Assembly: GCA_038237515.1 (NCBI GenBank)
Contig: JBBRYP010000023.1
Coordinates: 1-54,375 of the forward strand
From: JBBQDZ01 sp038237515
Lineage (GTDB): Bacteria; Actinomycetota; Thermoleophilia; Gaiellales; Gaiellaceae
Length of the DNA: 54,375 nucleotides
Reading direction: 5' to 3'
Position numbers and translations under genes: made by a program. The notes under the pieces are model-generated. The model made no database searches and was not told the DNA's origin. It saw only the letters and a list, made by a program, of their open reading frames with translations. Below, one piece after another: positions 1-8,718 of this stretch; within the stretch, counting starts at the first letter, position 1; every line of letters starts with the position of its first letter.

Positions 1-1
1 A

Positions 2-2386
2 AGCGTGCTCGTCCCCTCCGGCGCCAGCAGCGCCTCCTTCACCCTGAACACGCAGGCCGTCTCAGCCACCACCTCCGCCGTCATCACCGCCTCCCTCGAC
101 GGCGTCAGCAGGAACGCCACCCTCACGATCACCTCCGCGCCGGCGGTCGAGCCGGGGCCTCTGTCGATCGCACCCGCGCGCGTGGTGGGTGGCACGACCG
201 CGCTGGGCACGATCACCCTCGGGGAGGGGTCCTTCAAACGACTCTTCATCCAGCTCCGCACGTCGAATCCCGCGGTGGCGAGCGTGCCCTCGCTCGTCAT
301 CCTCGCGCCCTTCTCGACCACCGCCTCGTTCACGGTCAGTACGGCGGCGACCCCTGCCGTCACGCCCGTCGTCGTGAGCATGTCCTATCCGGGCCGTAGC
401 GCCTCGGCAACGCTGACGGTGGAGCCGCAGGCACAGCCTCAACCCCCGCCGACGCTCTCGACGGTCTCGCTCAGCCCGTCATCCGTGAACGGTGGCGGCA
501 CCGCCCAGGGCACCGTGACGCTTTCCGGCGCCGCGCCCTCAGGTGGTCTCAGCATCGCCCTGTCCAGCAACTCCTCGGCGGCCACCGTCCCGGCGACGGT
601 CGCGATCCCGGCCGGAGCCACGAGCGCCGACTTCACCGCCACCACCACGACCGTTAGCGAACTGACGACTGCGACGGTCACGGCCACCCTCGCCGGCTCG
701 ACGAGGGCTGCGACCCTGGCGATCACCGCGCCGGCCCCGGCACCCGTACCCCTTCCCACGATCTCGGCGCTGTCGCTGAACCCCGCGAGCGTCCCCGGCG
801 GCAGCACCTCCCAGGGGACGGTCACGCTCTCTAGCGCGGCGCCGGTCGGCGGCACCACCATCCTCCTGACGAGCGATGCTGCGGCCGCAAGCGTCCCGAT
901 CAGCGTGACGGTGCCGGCAGGAGCGACGGGCGCTGTCTTCACAGTCACGACGACGACGGTCAGCTCGGCGGCCAGCGCAACGGTCACAGCAAAGCTTGTC
1001 GGTTCGGCAGACAGGAGCGCGGTGCTCACCGTGACCGCCGCAGCACCACCCCCCGCTTCGGGCGGCACCTTGCACGTGGCCGCCGGCCCGAATGCCTCGG
1101 ATGCGAATCCCTGTTCTTCGGTGTCGCCCTGCGCGAGCTTTTCGCGGGCGTATCAGGTGGCGAAGCCGGGGGAAGTGGTGTGTGTGGGGGCTGGGAGTTA
1201 CGGGGCGCAGACGATCCCCTACGTCGCGGGCCGGTCGACCCCGAACGTCGTCTTTCAGGCGTGCGGGGGGACCGCGTCGGTGCTGGGGATCGCGGTCGGC
1301 GCCAATACGGGCGGCGCGCAGCCCTGCTGCGTCAGCTTCAAGGACTTGACGATCACCGGCTCGAGCTCGGTTCGCGCCGTCTATATCTACTGGGGGGGCA
1401 CGCAGACATCATCATCCGCCCATGACATCACCTTCGATAACGACTTGATCGCGGTCGGGCAGCCCACGTCCGGTCCCGCCCTCGAAGCCGTCGACGTGCA
1501 ACGCCTGACGGTGAAGAACTCGACGATCGGCCCCGCCTGCTGCGGCAACGACGGGGCCGGCAACGCGGCCGGAAGCCCAGAAGGGATCCGGCTTGGCATC
1601 GCCGGGGTGGGGTACCCGACGAACCAGGACGTGGTGATCGACAACAATCTGATCCAGTACATCAGCCGCGACAGCAGCTACTGGCCGAGCAGCGGATACG
1701 GCTCCGCACCTCAGTCAAGCTGCACGAACACGAGCCTCTGCCACGTCGACGGCATCCACATCTGGGGTGAGGCGAACGTGCAAATCACGCGCAACCGGTT
1801 GTACGGCGTCTCCTGCCAAGGCATCTTCATCGAAGACACGAGCTCGAGCACGCAAGCTGGGGGGACGATTGAGAACAACATGGTCGACCACCTGAACGAA
1901 GGGTGCGGCGACAAAGGCATTTACCTGCAGGCGAACGCCGGCACCTGGAGCGGCTCCTGGAACGTCCGGTTCAACACTGTCGCCGGCCTGATCATCGGCC
2001 CGAACGGCTGCGGCGGCTGCGCGGCGGGGACGACGTTCAACCTGACCGGCAACCACGCCGCACTGTTCACGACGAACTCGTCCGGCAACAACTCGAGCTG
2101 CTCGTTCGGGTCAGGCACCGTGAACTACCGGTACAACGTTTGGCGCACCGACAATCCGGCCGCGACGAACATCGCGTGCGGCGCGACCGACACGCTCGGC
2201 AGCGCCGCGTTCGTTAGAAGCGGCTTCGCCCCTACCGTAGGGCTAGACCTTCATTTGGCCGGCGAGGCGGGGGCCGCGGACAACGTCGTTCTCGCCGGAA
2301 CGTGCGCGACGATCACCGGTACCGACATCGACGGCGATGCGCGCCCGACCGGCAGCAGCTGCGACGCCGGCGCGGACGAGCGCTAA
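2..2386 (+). CDS. Secreted Ig-like repeat and right-handed beta-helix protein, 5' partial
   Basis: The frame is open from the left window edge, so the N-terminus and any signal peptide are missing. The first ~350 residues are degenerate repeats of about 95 residues, each with an 'LxPxSVxGG.xxQGTVTLS' opening and a 'VPAGAT...F.VTTTTV' core. These resemble the Ig-like/Calx-beta-type repeats of exported actinobacterial proteins. Residues ~355-790 begin 'GTLHVAAGPNASDAN' and contain Asn-rich turns such as 'VVIDNNLIQ' and 'TIENNMVDH', which is the pattern of a pectate-lyase-like parallel beta-helix. The end 'DIDGDARPTGSSCDAGADE' matches the C-terminal signature of choice-of-anchor Q/parallel beta-helix proteins. 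Many paired Cys (CC, CxxC) suggest an extracellular location. Substrate is unknown; a polysaccharide-binding or -cleaving role is inference. Confidence 0.8.
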   Translation, partial: SVLVPSGASSASFTLNTQAVSATTSAVITASLDGVSRNATLTITSAPAVEPGPLSIAPARVVGGTTALGTITLGEGSFKRLFIQLRTSNPAVASVPSLVILAPFSTTASFTVSTAATPAVTPVVVSMSYPGRSASATLTVEPQAQPQPPPTLSTVSLSPSSVNGGGTAQGTVTLSGAAPSGGLSIALSSNSSAATVPATVAIPAGATSADFTATTTTVSELTTATVTATLAGSTRAATLAITAPAPAPVPLPTISALSLNPASVPGGSTSQGTVTLSSAAPVGGTTILLTSDAAAASVPISVTVPAGATGAVFTVTTTTVSSAASATVTAKLVGSADRSAVLTVTAAAPPPASGGTLHVAAGPNASDANPCSSVSPCASFSRAYQVAKPGEVVCVGAGSYGAQTIPYVAGRSTPNVVFQACGGTASVLGIAVGANTGGAQPCCVSFKDLTITGSSSVRAVYIYWGGTQTSSSAHDITFDNDLIAVGQPTSGPALEAVDVQRLTVKNSTIGPACCGNDGAGNAAGSPEGIRLGIAGVGYPTNQDVVIDNNLIQYISRDSSYWPSSGYGSAPQSSCTNTSLCHVDGIHIWGEANVQITRNRLYGVSCQGIFIEDTSSSTQAGGTIENNMVDHLNEGCGDKGIYLQANAGTWSGSWNVRFNTVAGLIIGPNGCGGCAAGTTFNLTGNHAALFTTNSSGNNSSCSFGSGTVNYRYNVWRTDNPAATNIACGATDTLGSAAFVRSGFAPTVGLDLHLAGEAGAADNVVLAGTCATITGTDIDGDARPTGSSCDAGADER

Positions 2387-2560
2387 ACGGCGCGCGCCCC
2401 GTCCCCAGGGCCGGCAACCGCACAAGATCCCTCGGACCGCGGCGCGGGGTTACCTTATCGACTCGGTGATCACGGGCGACGGAAACCCGACGTTGCAGCC
2501 TCATCCGACGCTGGCCAGTTTCGCCTTGCCCGACGGGTCGCAGGTTCAACGCCGCCCGCC

Positions 2561-3463
2561 GTGAGGTCCTACTCCTCTACGGGCTCGAGCCCGCTCCGTC
2601 TTGCACGCGAGGCGGCAAGCCTGATCGCGCATCGGCGTGACGCACGCGGAACCATTTCAAGAGCCTTGGAGCGGGTTCGAGAGATCGAGGAGCTCGTCTA
2701 CGACGCATACGGCGTGCGCCTGCGCGGCCTGAAGATGCTGGATGTGGGCGCAGGACAGATGCTGCTCGAGCTCCGCTACTTCGCTCGCGCGAACGACGTG
2801 ACCGGGATCGACAGCGACGTGATCCCACAGGGGCTCGATCCGCTCGCATTCCTCGCGATGTTGCGCGCGAACGGCTGGCAGCGGTTGGCGAAGACACTCG
2901 GCCGGAAACTCATGCGGGTAGACGCTCGGCACGCCGCAGAGCTCCGACGACGGTTGAACGTCTCGGAGGAACGCCGAATCCCGGTCCATCGGATGGATGC
3001 CTCCAAGCTGGCTTTTCCCTCGGGGTCGTTCGACTTCGTGTATGCCCTGGCCGTCTTTCAGCATCTCCCGGACCCGGGCGGTGCGCTCGACGAGATGGTG
3101 CGGGTGGTCAGGAAAGGCGGCGTCGTCTACCTCGACTTGATCCTCTACACGAGCCGGACCGGCTCGCATGACATCCGGACATTGTCCGGACACGACGAGG
3201 CACTTCCGCTCTGGGCACATCTCCGGCCGGCCCACGAAGCCGAGGTGCAGGAGAGTGCGTACCTCAATCGCCTCCGTCTACATGAGTGGCGCGAGCTGCT
3301 GGAGCGCCGGTTGCCGGATCATCGGCTGCTGTTGAGGCAACCCGAGGCCGACCGGCTCGCACCGGAAGCTCAGGCGCTGCGGGATCGGGGAGAGCTCCTC
3401 GGCTTCACGCTGGAGGAGCTTCTGACGACGAAGGTCGTCGTACTCTGGCGCAAGGGGGAGTAA
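2561..3463 (+). CDS. Class I SAM-dependent methyltransferase
   Basis: A 300-residue protein. Motif I 'MLDVGAGQMLLELRYFA' (residues ~59-75) and the post-motif acidic segment 'VTGIDSDV' form the SAM site. 'FDFVYALAVFQHLPDPGGALDEMVRVVRKGGVVYLD' is the motif IV-VI region of methyltransferase type-11 proteins. The GTG start directly follows a ~170 bp non-coding gap, and no better start is visible. It lies at the edge of the polysaccharide locus and faces the convergent deacetylase, so a glycan or lipid-carrier substrate is plausible but not shown. Confidence 0.85.
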   Translation: MRSYSSTGSSPLRLAREAASLIAHRRDARGTISRALERVREIEELVYDAYGVRLRGLKMLDVGAGQMLLELRYFARANDVTGIDSDVIPQGLDPLAFLAMLRANGWQRLAKTLGRKLMRVDARHAAELRRRLNVSEERRIPVHRMDASKLAFPSGSFDFVYALAVFQHLPDPGGALDEMVRVVRKGGVVYLDLILYTSRTGSHDIRTLSGHDEALPLWAHLRPAHEAEVQESAYLNRLRLHEWRELLERRLPDHRLLLRQPEADRLAPEAQALRDRGELLGFTLEELLTTKVVVLWRKGE

Positions 3464-3480
3464 GGGGTGTACTGGCGCTC

Positions 3481-4182
3481 CTACTGGCGCCGGAGGAGCT
3501 CCGACACCGTCACAAACTCGGAGCCGCGGCGCCGAAGCGACGTGAGGATCCGCTCGACTGCCAGCAGGGTCGCCGTGCGCCGCGTTTCTCCGCCGTCATG
3601 AAGAAGCACGATCGCTCCCGGCCCGGCGGCAGCCACAACCCTGGAGAACACAGCCTCCGGCTCAACCTGGTCGTCCCAGGCGTCGCCTGAGTCGCTCGAC
3701 CAAAGAATTGTTCGCGCCCCCGACTCCGCCGCCGCCGCGGCGAACCGACGTCGATCCTTGCCGAAAGGGGGGCGGGCCAGAGCGGGGCGATGCGAAGATG
3801 CCGACTCGATCGCGTCCGCACCGCGCACGACCTCTTCTCTGAGCTCCGCCCCGTTCAGGCGCGTGGTGAGCACATGGCTATAGGTGTGATTTCCGATCTC
3901 GTGACGCTCGTCGACCATGCGGAGCAGCAGCTCTTCCTTCCCGCTTATCCGGCTGCCGACGACGAAGAAGGTCGCGCGCGCCTCGTGGGCTGCGAGGAGA
4001 TCGAGGACCTGGCGGGTGTTCTGGCTCGACGGCCCGTCGTCGAAGGTAAGGCAGAGCGCAGGTGGTGAGGCGCTCGTCTGCGCCCGGCCGCGCCGGATCG
4101 GGGCGTGAGCGGGGTGGAGCCTGAAGAAGACCTCGTCGACGACGCGGTTGCGAACGGCCTGAAGGCGGGCGAGCCGGATCAA
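3481..4182 (-). CDS. Polysaccharide deacetylase (NodB homology, CE4)
   Basis: A 233-residue CE4 protein. The catalytic motif 'TFDDGPS' (residues ~46-52), metal-binding 'HEIGNHTYSH' (~94-103, His99 and His103), 'RPPFGKDR' and 'LLHDGGET' are all present, so metal-dependent N- or O-deacetylation of a glycan is likely. No signal peptide is obvious; a basic N-terminus 'MIRLARLQAVRNRVVDEVF' precedes the fold. The start is a TTG lying in frame only 15 bases after the stop of the upstream acetyltransferase. It is the only start codon in that interval, so the two genes are probably co-transcribed. It is the last gene of a minus-strand run with an acetyltransferase and an aminotransferase. Confidence 0.88.
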   Translation of the reverse strand: MIRLARLQAVRNRVVDEVFFRLHPAHAPIRRGRAQTSASPPALCLTFDDGPSSQNTRQVLDLLAAHEARATFFVVGSRISGKEELLLRMVDERHEIGNHTYSHVLTTRLNGAELREEVVRGADAIESASSHRPALARPPFGKDRRRFAAAAAESGARTILWSSDSGDAWDDQVEPEAVFSRVVAAAGPGAIVLLHDGGETRRTATLLAVERILTSLRRRGSEFVTVSELLRRQ

Positions 4183-4197
4183 ACGATCGTCAGGCCC

Positions 4198-4689
4198 TCA
4201 CCGCTCGATGACGCGCGCCGGGTTGCCGACAACGATCTCCCTGGGCGCAATGTCCCGCGTGACGACGGCGCCGGCTCCGACCACTGCTCCCTCGGCGATG
4301 GTGACACCGGAGAGGATGACGGCGCCGGATCCGATTGACGCGTCGCGCTGCACCAGGGTAGGGGTGCACGTCCAATCGCCCTCGCCGGCGAGCATCCCGT
4401 CGCCGCGCGTCGCCCGCGGCCGTTTGTCGTTGATGAAGATCACCCCGTGACCGAGGAAGACGCCGTCCTCGATCCTGACACCATCGCAGATGAACGAATG
4501 GCTCGAGATCTTGCAGTTCGCGCCGACCGACGCCCCGCGCTGGATCTCGACGAACGGGCCGACACGTGTGTTGTCTCCGATTCGACAGCCGTAGAGGTTG
4601 GCAAAGGAGTAGACGACGACGTTCTCGCCAAAAGCTACGTCGTGGATCAGGCGATAAGGCGCATCGTTTGCCGGCTCTTCAGCCGCCAA
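4198..4689 (-). CDS. Hexapeptide-repeat N-acetyltransferase (WlbB/WbpD-like)
   Basis: A 163-residue left-handed beta-helix acyltransferase. Hexapeptide turns run through the protein ('CRIGDNTRVGPFVEIQRG', 'VGANCKISSHSFICDGVRIEDGVFLGHGVIFIND', 'ASIGSGAVILSGVTIAEGAVVGAGAVVTRDI') and it ends with the family signature 'VVGNPARVI'. The layout resembles UDP-2-acetamido-3-amino-2,3-dideoxy-glucuronate N-acetyltransferases. Its start overlaps the 3' end of the DegT aminotransferase by 11 bases, so the pair is probably translationally coupled. The aminotransferase would make the amino sugar and this enzyme would acetylate it. The exact sugar is inference. Confidence 0.85.
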   Translation of the reverse strand: MAAEEPANDAPYRLIHDVAFGENVVVYSFANLYGCRIGDNTRVGPFVEIQRGASVGANCKISSHSFICDGVRIEDGVFLGHGVIFINDKRPRATRGDGMLAGEGDWTCTPTLVQRDASIGSGAVILSGVTIAEGAVVGAGAVVTRDIAPREIVVGNPARVIER

Positions 4690-5851
4690 TGAAGAAATCC
4701 TCGACCCCCAGCGCTACGGCCTCCAGCTGTGCCTCGGTAATGCCGGGGAACAGCGGTAGGGAAAGCACCTCGGCCGCGAGAGCCTCGGTGACCGGAAAAT
4801 CTCCTCGTTGGTGACCGAGGCGGCTGTAGGCGCCGGAGAGATGAACGGGCTCTGGGTAATGGCGGCCCGTGCCGATCCCTCTGTCGCGCAGGAAGTCGCC
4901 CAGGCCCCCTGGATTTCCTGTCCTGACCACGAACAGGTGGTAAACCGGCTCGCTTCCGTCCGGGATCGGGGCCGTCCGCAGATCTCCGACAGCGTCGAGT
5001 CGCTCGCGATACCAGCTGGCGGCTGTCCGCCTTTGGGCATTCCAGCTATCGAGACGCGGGAGCTTGTGGAGAAGAACCAGCGCCTGCAGCGTGTCGAGAC
5101 GAGCCGTCCAGCCCTCGAACGCGTGGTGGTACTTCGCGGTCTGCCCGTGCTCGCGGAGGGCTCGGAGCCGGTTGGCGAGTTGCCCGTCGGACGTGACGAG
5201 CGCGCCCGCGTCCCCGAAAGCGCCCAGATTCTTCGCGGGATAGAAGCTGAACGCACCGCCGAGCCCGCTGCTTCCCGCGCGCAGCCCGTCGCGCGTCGCA
5301 CCGTGCGCCTGACACGCGTCCTCGAGCACTTCGATGCCGCGGTCCGACGCGAGCTTCCGGATGTTGGACATATCGGCCATCTGGCCGTAGAGGTGCACCG
5401 GGAGGATGAACCTCGTCCGAGAGGAGATCGCTGCCGCAACCGCATCGACGTCGATATTGAGGTCTGCTTCGGCCGCATCGACGAAAACGGGGCTCCCTCC
5501 TGCCTGTGTCACGGCCTCGACGGTCGCGACGAACGTATTGGCCGGTACGACGACCTCGTCACCCGGGGCGAGGCCGGAGGCGATCAGAGTCAGCCGCAAC
5601 GCATCCAAGCCGCTGGCGAACCCCACGCAGTGTTCAGCGTCGCAGTAGTGCGCGAAAGCCTTCTCGAATGCGCCAACCTGCCAGCCGTTCGTGAACGCGC
5701 CGGCATCGATCAAGGCCGCGACATCGGTGAGGATCTCATCCCGCAGCGGAGCGTGCGACGGCTCGAGATCCACGAACGGCACGGATGGAACAGCCACGAC
5801 GACGGGATCCGCTCTCACCGGCTGAGCGTAGCGGACTGCCTTCATGCCCAC
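4679..5851 (-). CDS. DegT/DnrJ/EryC1/StrS family PLP sugar aminotransferase
   Basis: A 390-residue aminotransferase with the family landmarks: 'VPFVDLEPSH' N-terminus, 'FASGLDALRLTL' phosphate-binding region, 'EDACQAHGA' (Asp that binds the PLP ring N) and 'FYPAKNLGAFGDAGA', in which Lys207 should form the Schiff base. It transfers an amino group to a keto-sugar nucleotide. Start options are GTG at 5851 or ATG at 5845, two codons apart. It leads the minus-strand run aminotransferase-acetyltransferase-deacetylase and is divergent from the sugar transferase at 6065. With the Gfo/Idh dehydrogenase at 7654 it matches a WlbA/WlbB/WlbC-type set for a diacetamido sugar. Confidence 0.92.
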   Translation of the reverse strand: MGMKAVRYAQPVRADPVVVAVPSVPFVDLEPSHAPLRDEILTDVAALIDAGAFTNGWQVGAFEKAFAHYCDAEHCVGFASGLDALRLTLIASGLAPGDEVVVPANTFVATVEAVTQAGGSPVFVDAAEADLNIDVDAVAAAISSRTRFILPVHLYGQMADMSNIRKLASDRGIEVLEDACQAHGATRDGLRAGSSGLGGAFSFYPAKNLGAFGDAGALVTSDGQLANRLRALREHGQTAKYHHAFEGWTARLDTLQALVLLHKLPRLDSWNAQRRTAASWYRERLDAVGDLRTAPIPDGSEPVYHLFVVRTGNPGGLGDFLRDRGIGTGRHYPEPVHLSGAYSRLGHQRGDFPVTEALAAEVLSLPLFPGITEAQLEAVALGVEDFFIGG

Positions 5852-6064
5852 CGAGCGCGACGAAGCGCTGTTCTCGCCTAGGGCATCCTCCTGACTGCGA
5901 CGTGGCTCGTAGAGCCTTGAACGCCCGTTCTGCCCATACCGTCCAAACGGCTAGGCTTCTCGCCCCTCGAACGGTCTTTGAGCCCTGGCCTACAAACAGG
6001 AGCGCCGCGGGCCTAGTCTCTTCTGTGTACGGACCGAAATCCGGCGGATCGGCAAGGCAGGGGA
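5852..6064. promoter_or_regulatory. Divergent intergenic region of the polysaccharide locus
   Basis: These 213 bases separate the diverging aminotransferase and sugar transferase genes and must hold both promoters if the gene models are right. No convincing ORF is present. I could not assign -35/-10 elements with confidence. Confidence 0.45.
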
Positions 6065-7657
6065 GTGACAAGAGGTGTCGTGTCCAAGGCGGTGACTCGA
6101 GAAATCCGCAGCGACCGTGACCGGTTGGCAGCCGCGACCGAGCGGCCGGAGAGGGGCGATACCAAGGCGCCGGGCCTGCCTGACGCTTGGATCACGTGGT
6201 CCGGGCCAGCGAGGCGCGACTCGAGGCCCGTGAGGAGCCGTGGCTGGCTCCTGCGCCGCCTGCTCGTTCTGGCCGACCTCGTTGGATTGCTCGCCGCGTT
6301 CCTCGTCGCACGCGAGGTCTTCGCCCCGCCGGCTCCCGACAAGTACGGCTTCCTCGTCGAGGTCGGGCTCTTCCTGATCGCATTGCCGGTCTGGGTGGTG
6401 ACCGCGCATCTCGTAGGCCTCTACGACCGCGACGGCGAACGGACCGATCACTCGACCGCCGACGATCTCGTCGGTGTCTTCGCGGTAGTCACGATCGGCG
6501 CCTGGCTCGTTTGGGCGGGGGCATGGCTGAGCAACACCGTGAGTCCCGACCAGCGCAGGATCGTCATGTTCTGGGCGCTCGCCGTCGCGCTCGTGGTCAC
6601 GGGCAGGATCGTCGTCCGGACGGTCGCCCGCAGGACCCTGACCTACCTCCAGAACACGATCATCGTCGGCGCCGGAGACGTCGGCCAGCTGGTCGCCCGC
6701 AAGATCCTCCAGCACCCTGAGTACGGGATCAACCTCGTCGGATTCGTCGATTCCCAGCCGAGGGAGCGGCGTGCGGACCTTCGCGGCCTGACGCTGCTCG
6801 GCTCGCCCAACGAGCTTCGCGAACTGATCGAGGTCCTGGACATCGAGCGCGTCGTCATCGCCTTTTCCAACGAGGGACACAACGAGATGCTCGCGCTGCT
6901 TCGCGGCATCCGCGAGCTGGGCGTGCAGGTGGACATCGTTCCGCGGCTCTTCGAGATGATCGGGCCGAAGGTCAATGTCCACACGCTCGAGGGTGTCCCG
7001 ATGCTCGGGCTGCCCCCGGCGCGCCTCTCGCGCTCCTCGCGCATCCTCAAGCGCACGATCGACGTGATCGGGGCAAGCCTGTGCCTCCTCGCCACAGCTC
7101 CGCTCTTCGCATTCATCGCCTGGCGCATCAGACGCGATTCCCGCGGACCGATCTTCTTCCGACAGACGCGCCTCGGCCTGAACGTGCAGGAGTTCGAGGC
7201 GCTGAAGTTCCGGACCATGTTCGTGGAGACCGACAACTCGGCGCACAGGAGCTACATACGCGACACCATGAGCGCGCAGGCGACGGTCGGCGAGAACGGC
7301 CTCTACAAGCTCGAGCGCAAGGCCGACATTACGCCGTTTGGTCGCTGGTTGAGAAGAACCAGCCTGGACGAGCTGCCGCAGCTGATCAACGTGCTGCGGG
7401 GGGACATGTCGCTCGTCGGGCCGCGTCCCTGCATCAGATACGAGACGGAGCACTTCGCTCCGCACCACTTCGAACGTTTCCTGGTCCTGCCCGGGCTCAC
7501 CGGGCTCTGGCAGGTGACCGCTCGGGCTCGCTCCACGTTCGGCGAAGCGCTCGACATGGACGTGGCATACGCGCGCGGCTGGTCGCTCGGGCTCGACCTG
7601 CGCCTGCTGTGCAAGACCCCGCTCGCCGTGCTGCGCCAGGGGAAGACTACGGCATGA
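6065..7657 (+). CDS. Polyprenyl-phosphate sugar-1-phosphate transferase (initiating glycosyltransferase)
   Basis: A 530-residue inner-membrane enzyme that would transfer a sugar-1-phosphate from a nucleotide sugar to the polyprenyl-phosphate carrier, starting repeat-unit assembly. Four to five N-terminal membrane segments (residues ~60-190) precede a nucleotide-binding-like CoA/NAD fold 'TIIVGAGDVGQLVARKIL' (~195). A further membrane helix 'TIDVIGASLCLLATAPLF' leads into the catalytic domain: 'RQTRLGLNVQEFEALKFRTM', 'RTSLDELPQLINVLRGDMSLVGPRP' and 'LPGLTGLWQVTARA'. This is the WbaP/CpsE-type architecture. The GTG at 6065 opens the longest frame, but GTG 6080 has an AGAGG a few bases upstream and may be the real start. 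Its stop overlaps the ATG of the next gene (ATGA). Confidence 0.92.
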   Translation: MTRGVVSKAVTREIRSDRDRLAAATERPERGDTKAPGLPDAWITWSGPARRDSRPVRSRGWLLRRLLVLADLVGLLAAFLVAREVFAPPAPDKYGFLVEVGLFLIALPVWVVTAHLVGLYDRDGERTDHSTADDLVGVFAVVTIGAWLVWAGAWLSNTVSPDQRRIVMFWALAVALVVTGRIVVRTVARRTLTYLQNTIIVGAGDVGQLVARKILQHPEYGINLVGFVDSQPRERRADLRGLTLLGSPNELRELIEVLDIERVVIAFSNEGHNEMLALLRGIRELGVQVDIVPRLFEMIGPKVNVHTLEGVPMLGLPPARLSRSSRILKRTIDVIGASLCLLATAPLFAFIAWRIRRDSRGPIFFRQTRLGLNVQEFEALKFRTMFVETDNSAHRSYIRDTMSAQATVGENGLYKLERKADITPFGRWLRRTSLDELPQLINVLRGDMSLVGPRPCIRYETEHFAPHHFERFLVLPGLTGLWQVTARARSTFGEALDMDVAYARGWSLGLDLRLLCKTPLAVLRQGKTTA

Positions 7658-8688
7658 GCGTTCCCGTCCGTGTCGCCGTGGTCGGGCTCGGATACTGGGG
7701 CCCGAACCTCGTCCGCAACCTGCACGAGCTTCCGGAGGCGGATCTCGTCTGCGTCTGCGATACCCGGCTCGATACCTACGAGCGCCTTCGGCAGCGGTAT
7801 CCGGCCCTGTCCTTCACGCAGCGTTTCGAGGAGGTCGTCGACGATCGCGGAATCGAAGCCGTCGTGCTGGCGACACCTGTGTCCACTCACTTCGCGCTCG
7901 CTCGGGAGGCGCTCCTAGCCGGCAAGCATGTGTTCGTCGAGAAGCCGCTCGCGACCTCCTCGGCGGAGGCATCCGAACTCGTCGAGCTGGGAGCCGCCCG
8001 GGGGCTGACGGTGATGCCCGGCCACACCTTCCTGTACAGCCCGCCCGTGAACATGATCCATGAGCTGATCGAGGCCGGGCACCTCGGCGAGATCTATTCC
8101 ATCTCGACCAGTCGGGTGAACCTCGGCCTGCACCAGTCCGACTCCAGCGTCGCCTGGGATCTCGGCCCGCACGACTTCTCCATCCTCCGCTACTGGCTCG
8201 GCGAGACGCCGACGCACATCAGCGCGCTCAGCCGCGGCTGCATCATTCCCGACATCCCCGACGTCGCCTTCATCAACATGGAGTTCCCCTCGCGCGCGAT
8301 CGCCCACGTCGAGCTTTCCTGGCTCGCTCCGAGCAAGCTCCGCCGGACGACGATCATCGGCTCTCAGAAGATGATCGTCTACGACGACGCGAGCATCGAG
8401 CCGGTCCGGATCTTCGACTCGGGAGTGACACTGCCCGATCCCGGATCCTTCGGCGAGTACAAGCTGAGTTACCGCACGGGAGACATAATCTCGCCACGAG
8501 TCGATGTGACCGAGCCCCTCTACCTCGAGCTCGAGGACTTCTGCAGGTCGATCCGAACGGGAACCACTCCACGGTCCTCGCCCGAGCTCGGTGTCGAGGT
8601 CGTGCGGATGGTCGAGGCCGTGGACGCGTCGCTGGCCGACGGCGGCCGCCGCGTCGAGGTCGCCGCTCCAACCATGCGAATGACCTAG
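7654..8688 (+). CDS. Gfo/Idh/MocA family sugar oxidoreductase
   Basis: A 344-residue NAD(P)-dependent dehydrogenase. The Rossmann motif is 'VVGLGYWGPNLVRNL' (residues ~8-22), the family 'EKP' motif appears in 'VFVEKPLATS', and 'WDLGPHDFSILRYWLGE' carries the likely catalytic His. The ATG start lies in an ATGA overlap with the sugar transferase stop, so the two are translationally coupled. Members of this family oxidise the C3 hydroxyl of UDP-linked uronic acids or related sugars. With the aminotransferase and acetyltransferase on the other strand it would complete 3-amino/3-acetamido sugar synthesis (inference from family and context). Confidence 0.9.
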   Translation: MSVPVRVAVVGLGYWGPNLVRNLHELPEADLVCVCDTRLDTYERLRQRYPALSFTQRFEEVVDDRGIEAVVLATPVSTHFALAREALLAGKHVFVEKPLATSSAEASELVELGAARGLTVMPGHTFLYSPPVNMIHELIEAGHLGEIYSISTSRVNLGLHQSDSSVAWDLGPHDFSILRYWLGETPTHISALSRGCIIPDIPDVAFINMEFPSRAIAHVELSWLAPSKLRRTTIIGSQKMIVYDDASIEPVRIFDSGVTLPDPGSFGEYKLSYRTGDIISPRVDVTEPLYLELEDFCRSIRTGTTPRSSPELGVEVVRMVEAVDASLADGGRRVEVAAPTMRMT

Positions 8689-8718
8689 CGTCGCCCCGGT
8701 CCCCGGCGATGAGTCGCA

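Noticed and set aside
2387..2560. Possible tRNA, because of GGTTCAACGCC-like sequence near 2540
   Set aside because: No acceptor or anticodon stems could be drawn around it.
5990..7468. 492-residue minus-strand ORF
   Set aside because: It is antisense to the sugar transferase; composition is charged and repetitive without domains.
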